NCBI GenBank assembly: GCA_023428585.1
Contig: JAEYXG010000039.1
Coordinates: forward strand, 1 to 7,278
DNA length: 7,278 nucleotides
Direction of reading: 5' to 3'
Source: Bacteroidota bacterium
GTDB lineage: Bacteria; Bacteroidota; Bacteroidia; Bacteroidales; Lentimicrobiaceae
Made by a program: the position numbers and the translations under genes. The notes beneath the pieces are model-generated. The model made no database searches. It was not told the origin of the DNA and saw only the letters and a program-made list of their open reading frames with translations. Below, in pieces: positions 1 to 5,532 of the stretch; the stretch's first letter is position 1, and every line of letters starts with the position of its first letter.

Positions 1-2
1 CA

Positions 3-137
3 TATGTAAGTAAGGAGATAAGAGCTTCTAGATCTAAAACAGACACTTATTATTATAGATTTTCGCTTCAAGACAATGAATATAAAGGAGATAGTTGGGT
101 AGCGATTAATGATACTGTGGAAAGAAAGAGGGTGTGA
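3..137 (+). pseudogene. 3' remnant of an unidentified gene, cut by the insertion sequence
   Basis: The frame starting at base 3 is open from the window edge for 44 codons and ends at TGA 135-137. The last two codons (GTG TGA) lie inside the left inverted repeat of the insertion sequence, so the native reading frame would stop near codon 42 and the element supplies the stop. The peptide has an alternating polar/aromatic pattern (TDTYYYRFSLQDNEYKGDSW) that suggests beta strands and looks protein-like. I do not recognise a family. Bases just beyond the right end of the element (1467 onward) do not give an obvious continuation. The frame is short and touches the window edge, so chance openness in AT-rich DNA is a real alternative. 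Confidence 0.35.
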
Positions 138-153
138 AAAATTTTGTGTAAAC
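132..153 (+). repeat. Left terminal inverted repeat of the insertion sequence
   Basis: It begins GTGTGAA and ends TTTTGTGTAAAC. It differs from the reverse complement of 1445-1466 only at base 139 (A here, G on the other end). The transposase stop codon lies just inside it at 165-167, and the second inverted block (156-169) overlaps that stop codon. Confidence 0.9.
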
Positions 154-164
154 GCTGACTGCAG

Positions 165-1406
165 TTAAATTTGGCATCTCTCTTCAAAATTAATATAAAA
201 TTGATTCACTATCTGCCCCCAGTTTCTGATGGGCAAAGTCCATTTTCTCTGAATATTGCAAATAGCCAGAAATACTGATTTCAGTGCTGCCTGATCATCA
301 GGGAAAACGGTTCTTGACCGTGTATACTTGCGTATTGTACTATTAAGGCTCTCTATCGGATTTGTTGTATAAATAAGGTGTCGGATCTCCTGTGGGTAAT
401 CAAAATAGGCAGACAGATGATCCCAGTTTTCTTTCCAGGATTTGACGGCATAACCATATTTATTACCCCATTTCACTGCAAAATCCTGCAAAGCATCTTC
501 AGCAGCCTGCTTGTTCGGAGCACCATAAATCAGCTTTAAATCGGCCACAAATGCCTTGCGCTCTTTCCAGACTACATACTTGCATGAGTTACGTATTTGG
601 TGAACAATGCAGAGCTGTGTGATGGTGGCTGGAAAAATGGCTTTAATGGCTTGTTTGATACCTGCAAGGTTGTCTGTACAGGCAATTAGAACATCTTCAA
701 CCCCTCGGGCTTTTAAATCATTTAAGGCGCTGAGCCAGAAGGAGGCACTTTCTGTTTCGGCAATCCACATGCCTAGAACCTCCTTAAAGCCGTCCTTATT
801 AACTCCGACAATCAGGTAAATGGTTTTGTTTATGACTTTCCCGTTATACCTAACTTTCATAACGATGCCATCCATCCAGATGATGTAATAGACCGTTTCA
901 AGAGGCTTTTGTTGCCACTGCTTGATGTCTTCTAAAACAACAGCAGTGATATTTGAAATTGAGGATTCACTGACCTTAACCCCGTAAATGTCATTGATCG
1001 TGTCCTCGATATCCCGGGTACTCATACCCTTTGAGTACATAGTTATTATGGCTTGTTCGATCTTGGCCGACATCCGCTGGTGTTTGGGAACAAGTACTGG
1101 ATCAAAGCTTGAGTCACGGTCACGGGGTACATTTAGAGGAATGTCTCCAATGTCAGTTTTTAGGGTTTTCAGGCTTGTTCCATTCCGGCTATTGCCTGAA
1201 TTATTACCTGATGGATCATGCTTTTTATAGCCCAAATGCTCATCCATCTCCGCTTTGAGCATAGTCTGAACTGCATGTTTGTAGAGCTTTGATATATATG
1301 CTTCAAGCTCTTCCTGAGTCTTCATCTTTTTGAGCTGCTCCTCAGGTATCTCAAAAGGAACATCGTCTTCCATTTTCATCTGTGTTTGTGGCTTTAAAAT
1401 TAACAT
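165..1406 (-). CDS. IS256-family DDE transposase (mutator type)
   Basis: This 413-residue protein cuts and rejoins the DNA of its own element. Full family features are visible. A helix-turn-helix-like stretch lies at about 128-151 (MSTRDIEDTI...SESSIS). The catalytic triad is D179 (in WMDGI), D245 (in ACTDNLAG) and E352 (in TTNPIESLN). The C-x2-H motif between the second D and the E is at C266/H269, within QLCIVHQIRN. The length is typical of the family (about 390-420) and no frameshift or stop is present, so the enzyme could be active. The start is the first ATG; M10 and M12 are alternatives and no Shine-Dalgarno sequence helps to choose. It is transcribed in the same direction as gldD, which ends 124 bases upstream of it. 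Confidence 0.96.
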   Translation of the reverse strand: MLILKPQTQMKMEDDVPFEIPEEQLKKMKTQEELEAYISKLYKHAVQTMLKAEMDEHLGYKKHDPSGNNSGNSRNGTSLKTLKTDIGDIPLNVPRDRDSSFDPVLVPKHQRMSAKIEQAIITMYSKGMSTRDIEDTINDIYGVKVSESSISNITAVVLEDIKQWQQKPLETVYYIIWMDGIVMKVRYNGKVINKTIYLIVGVNKDGFKEVLGMWIAETESASFWLSALNDLKARGVEDVLIACTDNLAGIKQAIKAIFPATITQLCIVHQIRNSCKYVVWKERKAFVADLKLIYGAPNKQAAEDALQDFAVKWGNKYGYAVKSWKENWDHLSAYFDYPQEIRHLIYTTNPIESLNSTIRKYTRSRTVFPDDQAALKSVFLAICNIQRKWTLPIRNWGQIVNQFYINFEERCQI

Positions 1407-1444
1407 CTATTTTGTAATTTAGCCTTTTAACACAGTCAAATATA

Positions 1445-1466
1445 GTTTACACAAAATTCTTCACAC
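1445..1466 (-). repeat. Right terminal inverted repeat of the insertion sequence
   Basis: Read on the plus strand it begins GTTTACACAAAA and ends TTCACAC, the reverse complement of the left repeat with one mismatch. It lies about 40 bases upstream of the transposase start, so the transposase promoter must overlap or follow it. Confidence 0.9.
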
Positions 1467-1474
1467 TACCATAA

Positions 1475-1498
1475 AAATTCACTGAAGAATTTATTTTT
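1475..1498. terminator. Weak hairpin between gldD and the insertion sequence, possible bidirectional terminator
   Basis: AAATTC (1475-1480) pairs with GAATTT (1487-1492) across a 6-base loop. T-rich tracts follow on both strands: ATTTTT on the plus strand and TTTTTA on the minus strand. The stem is only 6 bp and AT-rich, so it would be weak. It sits 38 bases past the gldD stop, between what were probably convergent genes, where a two-way terminator would be expected. Confidence 0.3.
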
Positions 1499-1530
1499 CT
1501 GCTCTATTTTGCCAAACCATATCTAACTTT

Positions 1531-2121
1531 TTACTTCCACTGGGCCGTTTCAAGTAGATGCATGATATCTTCTTTCAAGAATTCTATTACTGGAGCTAAA
1601 GAGTCATTATTTGGAAGAGTATTGAAGTACAAAGCGCCACGAAGAAAATGGTGTGTACTATCTGTTATATAAAATTGATAGGGTGAGGCAGCGCCAGTTC
1701 CTCTGATATCATATACAATTCCGTGAATATCATTTAGTTCATTATCAATTCTAATTTCTTCTATTGCACTGGCTTTAGGAATATGTTTCATAACAAGCGA
1801 ATGGGAATCCTCTGTAAATACATCCAGGTTATTTTCTACCGTCTTATAACTTACGTGTATTCTGGCATTAAATGCAGGAAAATCAATATTTATCCAATTT
1901 ACTTGATCTGGTGAGTGCAAATCTTTTGAAATGACTGCATATACAGGATATTCAAATTTATACGGGTAGATCGAATCCAATTCTTGATATTCTTTTGCAG
2001 GTAGTTCAATCCTAAAATACCCACGGGGTTTAGGCATATAATCAGAGTTACAACCCGTATTCAGTAAAAATGATGTTAGAAGAAATAATAAAGTAAAAAA
2101 AAATATTTTGGTTGATTTCAT
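1531..2121 (-). CDS. gldD: Gliding motility lipoprotein GldD
   Basis: GldD is a membrane-anchored lipoprotein required for gliding in Flavobacterium and conserved across Bacteroidota; its exact role in the gliding/type IX secretion machinery is not settled. The protein has 196 residues, close to the usual family length. A hydrophobic signal peptide (about residues 5-20) ends in a lipobox-like LNTGC, giving C24 as the probable lipidated residue. The -3 position is N rather than the usual L/V/I, with L at -4. The family hallmark follows at once: YMPKPRGYFRIELP (28-41), then YPYKFEYPVYA (52-62) and NWINIDFP (75-82). It begins with ATG, 60 bases downstream of gldE, and the two are almost certainly one operon. 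An insertion sequence begins 64 bases after its stop. Confidence 0.93.
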   Translation of the reverse strand: MKSTKIFFFTLLFLLTSFLLNTGCNSDYMPKPRGYFRIELPAKEYQELDSIYPYKFEYPVYAVISKDLHSPDQVNWINIDFPAFNARIHVSYKTVENNLDVFTEDSHSLVMKHIPKASAIEEIRIDNELNDIHGIVYDIRGTGAASPYQFYITDSTHHFLRGALYFNTLPNNDSLAPVIEFLKEDIMHLLETAQWK

Positions 2122-2181
2122 TACGATTGGTAAGTATAAAATTAGTGGAAAAGAGGGGTATTGTGTTTCTGCTTTTTATTG

Positions 2182-3549
2182 TCAATCCTCTTTCTTGATT
2201 TCATTTATGATGACTTTTATTCTTTTTATACTTCTTTTATCAACAATTTCTGGTTTAAAGATATAGTTGCCGAAAGTAAATTGCTCACTGGTTTCAGGTA
2301 TTCTGCCTGCTAATTCAAGTACTAAACCAGCTAGGGTGTCTGATTCTCCCTTGATTTCTTGAAATATACGATCATCAACCCCAATGACTTTGCTAAAATC
2401 GTTTATAAGCGTTTTGCCTTCAAAAATATAGGTATTATCATCAATTTTTAAATGATGAATTTCATCGACTTCATTATCGAACTCATCATTAATTTCACCA
2501 ACAATCTCTTCAAGAATGTCTTCAAGGGTTACAATTCCAGATGTGCCCCCATACTCATCAACAACTATTGCCAAATGAATCTTTTTAGCTTGAAATTCTT
2601 GTAAAAGATCATTAATTCGTTTATTCTCCGGAACAAAGAATGCAGGTCGTTGTAAATGCTGCCAATGAAATTCTTCTGTCTGATGGATATGGGGAATTAA
2701 ATCTTTAATATAAAGGATTCCAGTAACATTATCTAAGTTTTCATTAAAGATAGGGATTCTAGAATAACCTGATTCGTTTATTATTGCGAGAAGATCATGA
2801 AAACTGGCATTGTCATTAATTGCAGTAACATCAATTCTGGGCTTCATGATTTCGCGTACTGCTATATCACCAAATTTTATTATCCCCTTGAGTATCTTTC
2901 GTTCTTCATCTGGCGTTTCACCATTTGATTCTGTGAGGTCTAATGCCTCTGAAAGTTCATCCATAGTGAGATTATGAACCTTATGTGCAATTCTTCTATC
3001 AACAATATTAGAGGAATTTACAAGCAAGGAACTTAAAGGGTATAATAGCTGTTGGGCAAGGAACATAGTTCTTGACATCATACGGGCAATACTGACGTTA
3101 TGGTTTGTGGCATAAATCTTAGGTATAATTTCACTAAACAGCAATATTAAAGTTGACAGGATCACTATCTCTAATATTATTGCTGATAGTGAAGCAGCAG
3201 CCTCCCCAATAAAATTCAAAATAATCAATGATGTAAGGATTACAATTGCTACATTAATTATAAGATTGGCTATCAATATTGTAGCCATTAATCTTTTAGG
3301 TTTTTCAAGTAACAATAGTATGAGGCGGCCTTTCCGATTGTCTCCTCTCTTAAATCCATCAAGTTGCAGCGGTGTTAATGAAAAGAATGCAATTTCGGCA
3401 GCACTTACAACTCCTGATAGAAGCAATAGAATGAAAATTATAACTATTATTATAACCTTTTCTAAATCAAGACTTCCAGCAAAAGAGCCAAGAATTGTTG
3501 ATAACAAATGATTACTAAATAAAGGACCGTGTTCTACCAAAACGATCAA
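2182..3549 (-). CDS. gldE: Gliding motility-associated membrane protein GldE (CNNM/CBS/CorC type)
   Basis: GldE is a polytopic inner-membrane protein related to the HlyC/CorC (CNNM) ion-transport family and is found next to GldD. Three parts are visible in 455 residues. An N-terminal CNNM/DUF21 membrane domain (about 30-175) has hydrophobic segments near 32-55, 88-112 and 118-142 and the family patterns SAAEIAFFSL (49-58) and SEIIPK (139-144). A CBS pair (about 230-350) includes IMKPRIDV, SRIPIFNE and VVDEYGGTSGIVTLEDILEEIVGEI. A C-terminal CorC_HlyC domain (about 370-450) follows. The start is uncertain: no ATG occurs in frame before residue 88, and the frame is closed by TAA at 3559-3561, so TTG at 3547-3549 or 3538-3540, or ATT at 3550-3552, must serve. 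The gene follows the terminator of the kinase gene, so it probably has its own promoter. Confidence 0.92.
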   Translation of the reverse strand: MIVLVEHGPLFSNHLLSTILGSFAGSLDLEKVIIIVIIFILLLLSGVVSAAEIAFFSLTPLQLDGFKRGDNRKGRLILLLLEKPKRLMATILIANLIINVAIVILTSLIILNFIGEAAASLSAIILEIVILSTLILLFSEIIPKIYATNHNVSIARMMSRTMFLAQQLLYPLSSLLVNSSNIVDRRIAHKVHNLTMDELSEALDLTESNGETPDEERKILKGIIKFGDIAVREIMKPRIDVTAINDNASFHDLLAIINESGYSRIPIFNENLDNVTGILYIKDLIPHIHQTEEFHWQHLQRPAFFVPENKRINDLLQEFQAKKIHLAIVVDEYGGTSGIVTLEDILEEIVGEINDEFDNEVDEIHHLKIDDNTYIFEGKTLINDFSKVIGVDDRIFQEIKGESDTLAGLVLELAGRIPETSEQFTFGNYIFKPEIVDKRSIKRIKVIINEIKKED

Positions 3550-3580
3550 AATTAGCGTTTACTAAAACTATTTAATTCAG

Positions 3581-3588
3581 CAAAAATA
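3581..3588 (-). promoter_or_regulatory. Possible -7 promoter element for gldE-gldD
   Basis: The minus strand reads TATTTTTG, which fits the Bacteroidota -7 consensus TAnnTTTG. It lies about 32 bases before the presumed TTG start, so the 5' leader would be roughly 25 bases. No clear TTTG box is present 17-23 bases further upstream, so the call rests on one half of the promoter in AT-rich DNA. Confidence 0.3.
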
Positions 3589-3628
3589 CTAAAAAATTCA
3601 ATTATGTTTAATTTAGGACTGTAATAGT

Positions 3629-3656
3629 AAAACAAAAGGCCGAGTTAACGGCCTTT
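3629..3656 (-). terminator. Rho-independent terminator of the butyrate-kinase gene
   Basis: On the minus strand, AAAGGCCG (3656-3649) pairs perfectly with CGGCCTTT (3642-3635) around the 6-base loop TTAACT. The stem is followed by TGTTTTAC, so the T-rich run spans the stem end and tail. It begins 38 bases after the kinase stop codon and separates that transcript from gldE-gldD. It is the strongest hairpin in the window. Confidence 0.85.
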
Positions 3657-3694
3657 CTAACACTCAATTATCAAACAACAAACAAAAGTTAATA

Positions 3695-4771
3695 TTATTT
3701 ATATTCCAGCACTTCAATTTCTCCCTTCATCACACCAATAGCATTTTGTGCAAGTGCATCTATTTCATCCTCATTTGGGTATACTGTGACTGCAGCGATT
3801 TTTTCGATTCTTTGAATAAGAAGATTGGAGAATATTGAATATTGGAATAAATCTCCTGATAGTATTATCATATCTGGTTTACCATCCAAGACGGTGCACA
3901 TAGCGCCAATTTCTTTAGCTACCTGATAAGCCATGGCATAAACTATGAATTCTGCCTGCTTATCTCCTTCAGCTATTCGCTTTTCAATGGTTGATATGTT
4001 TGTAGTGCCTAGATATGCCTTTAATCCACCTTTTAAAGTTACCATTTCAATTACTTCATCCTCAGAATAGCGACCACTAAAGCAAATTCTTATGAGATCA
4101 CCTATGGGCAAGCTACCCGATCTTTCCAATGCAAAAGGACCGTCTCCATCAAAAGCCTGATTCACATCAATTACTAATCCGTTTTTATGGGCACCAACAG
4201 AGATCCCTCCACCACCAGCATGTACAACAAGCAATTGAAGATCTTCGTACTTTTTGTTAATTGTTTTAGCATATTTTCGAGCAGCCACTTTTTGATTAAG
4301 AGCATGAAAAATTGACTTTCTTTCAAACAAGGGATGACCTGATAATCTGGCAACATCAGTAAGCTCATCCACAACCACTGGGTCAGCAATCAACGGAAGG
4401 GCATTATTTAGTGCAGCAATTTCTGATGCTATTATCCCACCAAGATTAGTTGCATGCATACCCATTACTCCTTTGAGCAAATCTTCCTTAAGCAATTCAT
4501 TCACCTTATAAACACCTGATTTTACAGGTTTAATAAGGCCTCCTCTTGCAATAACGATTTCTAATTTGTTCAAATTAATATCATTATCCTTTAGCTCACG
4601 TATTATCGCCTGTTTACGCATCTCTACCTGACCGGGAATGGTTCCACATGCCAAAATCTGTTCATCAGTATACTTGATTGTTTTAAGAAAACATAATTTG
4701 CCTTCCTTATATACTGCAATTTTAGATGATGTGTTTTTGGGATTAATTACCAGGATAATACCAAGTTTCAT
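3695..4771 (-). CDS. buk: Butyrate kinase family protein, divergent in its nucleotide-binding loops
   Basis: Butyrate kinase converts butyryl phosphate plus ADP to butyrate plus ATP, and the reverse. It belongs to the acetate/butyrate kinase branch of the ASKHA fold. The 358-residue length and overall sequence fit: ARGGL (75-79), MHATNLGG (105-112), DPVVVDEL (130-137), ARLSGHP (141-147), FHALNQKVAAR (155-165), DGDGPFALERSGSLP (208-222), KGGLKAYLG (247-255), AMAYQVAKEIGA (279-290) and YPNEDEIDALAQ (331-342). Three phosphate/nucleotide loops deviate from what I know of the family. NPGSTSTK is NPKNTSSK (10-17), HxGGGIS has an extra glycine (HAGGGGIS, 184-191), and TGGLA is SGDLF (305-309). The fold assignment is firm, but kinase activity and substrate are less sure; a paralogue with altered function is possible. 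The start is ATG without a Shine-Dalgarno sequence. No phosphotransbutyrylase gene adjoins. The gene lies 110 bases downstream of the GAF gene on the same strand and ends at a strong terminator. Confidence 0.85.
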   Translation of the reverse strand: MKLGIILVINPKNTSSKIAVYKEGKLCFLKTIKYTDEQILACGTIPGQVEMRKQAIIRELKDNDINLNKLEIVIARGGLIKPVKSGVYKVNELLKEDLLKGVMGMHATNLGGIIASEIAALNNALPLIADPVVVDELTDVARLSGHPLFERKSIFHALNQKVAARKYAKTINKKYEDLQLLVVHAGGGGISVGAHKNGLVIDVNQAFDGDGPFALERSGSLPIGDLIRICFSGRYSEDEVIEMVTLKGGLKAYLGTTNISTIEKRIAEGDKQAEFIVYAMAYQVAKEIGAMCTVLDGKPDMIILSGDLFQYSIFSNLLIQRIEKIAAVTVYPNEDEIDALAQNAIGVMKGEIEVLEYK

Positions 4772-4844
4772 TGCTTAAAAGTTTTAGTAGTTGAATAAAT
4801 ATGTGAATTGATTGGTAAATGAAATTAGCTATAGCATATTTAGT

Positions 4845-4880
4845 CAAAGTCTCCCTATAAACAAGGGTTTACTGACTTTG
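4845..4880 (-). other. Nested hairpin between the GAF gene and the butyrate-kinase gene
   Basis: Starting one base after the GAF-gene stop codon, the minus strand reads CAAAGTC (4880-4874), which pairs with GACTTTG (4851-4845). Inside this 7-bp outer stem is a second perfect 5-bp stem, TAAAC/GTTTA (4871-4867 with 4862-4858), with a CCTT loop. No T-run follows, so it is not a standard intrinsic terminator. It lies 73 bases before the kinase start and could be an attenuator, an RNA-stability element in a shared transcript, or part of the kinase promoter region. It matches no riboswitch class I know. Confidence 0.4.
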
Positions 4881-4881
4881 T

Positions 4882-5346
4882 TTATATTAGACCCGTCAAT
4901 AATGCAGTAATTTTTTCTAAATATATTGCATCCACTTTTGTAAATGATTCAATATCTTTACTATCAACATCCAGCACACCCATTATTTGACCTGATTTAT
5001 TCTTTACAGGAACAACAATTTCACTTTTTGACCTTGAATCACAAGCAATATGTCCCGGGTATTTATGTACATCAGGAACTATAACTGTGCATTGCTGTTC
5101 TACCGAATCCAAACAAACCCCACGACCTTCAAGAATTTGACAGGCGGGTGGTCCTTGATAGGGACCTACAATCATTCTATGCCCATCCAATCTATAAAAA
5201 CCACACCAAAAAAAGTAATCCATCTTATTGAATAATACAGATACAATTGTAGCTTGAGCCGCTAGTTCATCAGGGCTTTTTTTCAGAAGATCTTCAATTT
5301 GAATTAGCAACCTCTGATATCTGTGTTCCTTTTTTCTTTCGTCCAT
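4882..5346 (-). CDS. GAF-domain protein, probable free methionine-R-sulfoxide reductase
   Basis: This single-GAF-domain cytoplasmic protein resembles fRMsr (E. coli MsrC/YebR), which reduces free methionine-R-sulfoxide in oxidative-stress repair. With the ATG at 5344-5346 it has 154 residues; a TTG two codons upstream is a less likely start. Residue numbers here count from that TTG. Family landmarks are WCGFYRLD (49-56), GPYQGPPAC (63-71), GRGVC (76-80), HIACDSRSKSEIVVPV (101-116) and GVLDVDS (125-131). The three conserved cysteines are present (C71, C80, C104; C104 corresponds to the catalytic one). Two things are odd: the first two cysteines are 9 rather than 10 residues apart, and the usual GVCGTA is GVCLDS. 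The gene is first in a minus-strand pair with the butyrate-kinase gene and divergent from scoA. A ligand-sensing GAF role is the alternative. Confidence 0.82.
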   Translation of the reverse strand: MDERKKEHRYQRLLIQIEDLLKKSPDELAAQATIVSVLFNKMDYFFWCGFYRLDGHRMIVGPYQGPPACQILEGRGVCLDSVEQQCTVIVPDVHKYPGHIACDSRSKSEIVVPVKNKSGQIMGVLDVDSKDIESFTKVDAIYLEKITALLTGLI

Positions 5347-5367
5347 ATTCAATCATTTTAGTAAGTT

Positions 5368-5375
5368 CAAAAATA
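5368..5375 (-). promoter_or_regulatory. Possible -7 promoter element for the GAF gene
   Basis: The minus strand reads TATTTTTG, a match to the Bacteroidota TAnnTTTG element and the same octamer as the one before gldE. It lies about 22 bases before the ATG at 5346. No TTTG-like -33 box is seen at the expected distance, so support is partial. Confidence 0.3.
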
Positions 5376-5419
5376 ACAAAAAGTAGGTGATGTTAATCAT
5401 AATCATTTATGAACATATA

Positions 5420-5435
5420 TTAGACTGTGATCTAA
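5420..5435. promoter_or_regulatory. Short inverted repeat in the divergent promoter region, possible operator
   Basis: TTAGA (5420-5424) and TCTAA (5431-5435) form a symmetric site with a 6-base spacer, CTGTGA. It lies between the two divergent promoter candidates, where a regulator of either unit could bind. No regulator gene is in the window, and 5-base arms can arise by chance in AT-rich DNA. Confidence 0.25.
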
Positions 5436-5457
5436 ACTAGTAAAAAATGCAATTATT

Positions 5458-5488
5458 TTTTTTCTACATCAATTAATCACTAATTTTG
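5458..5488 (+). promoter_or_regulatory. Probable promoter of scoA-scoB
   Basis: TAATTTTG (5481-5488) matches the Bacteroidota -7 consensus TAnnTTTG exactly. TTTT (5458-5461), one base off the -33 TTTG box, lies 19 bases upstream, the usual spacing. Transcription would begin near 5494, giving a leader of about 40 bases before the scoA ATG. This is the best promoter candidate in the window. Confidence 0.45.
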
Positions 5489-5532
5489 GTCATTCGATTA
5501 TTGAAAAATCACAAACTTTAACCAAGAATAGC

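Larger units (their letters stand above)
132..1466 (-). mobile_element. IS256-family insertion sequence, apparently complete (about 1335 bp)
   Basis: The element is bounded by 22-bp inverted repeats that match at 21 of 22 positions and contains a single full-length transposase gene filling almost all of it, as is usual for IS256-family elements of about 1.3 kb. Behind the terminal repeats, both ends also carry a second inverted block: TGACTG then GTTAAA at 156-169 on the left, and the reverse complement at 1426-1438 on the right, with slightly different spacing. The element is visibly richer in G+C than its surroundings (28 of 60 bases at 1081-1140 against 15 of 60 at 2701-2760), which fits horizontal acquisition. 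The expected 8-9 bp target duplication is not seen: the flanks are GAAAGAGG (124-131) and TACCATAA (1467-1474). The exact outermost base is uncertain by one or two positions. Confidence 0.93.

Noticed and set aside
607..1230. Open frames on the plus strand opposite the transposase gene (607-819 and 988-1230)
   Set aside because: They are antisense to a clearly coding, motif-rich gene and encode no recognisable protein.
3266..3511. 81-codon plus-strand frame opposite the gldE membrane domain
   Set aside because: It is a shadow of the hydrophobic gldE N-terminus; no start context or family resemblance.
4174..4389. 71-codon minus-strand frame inside the kinase gene
   Set aside because: It overlaps the kinase in another frame, and the conserved kinase motifs fix the true frame.
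5350..5352. TTG as the start of the GAF gene
   Set aside because: An in-frame ATG lies two codons downstream (5344-5346) and loses no conserved residue, so it is the simpler start.
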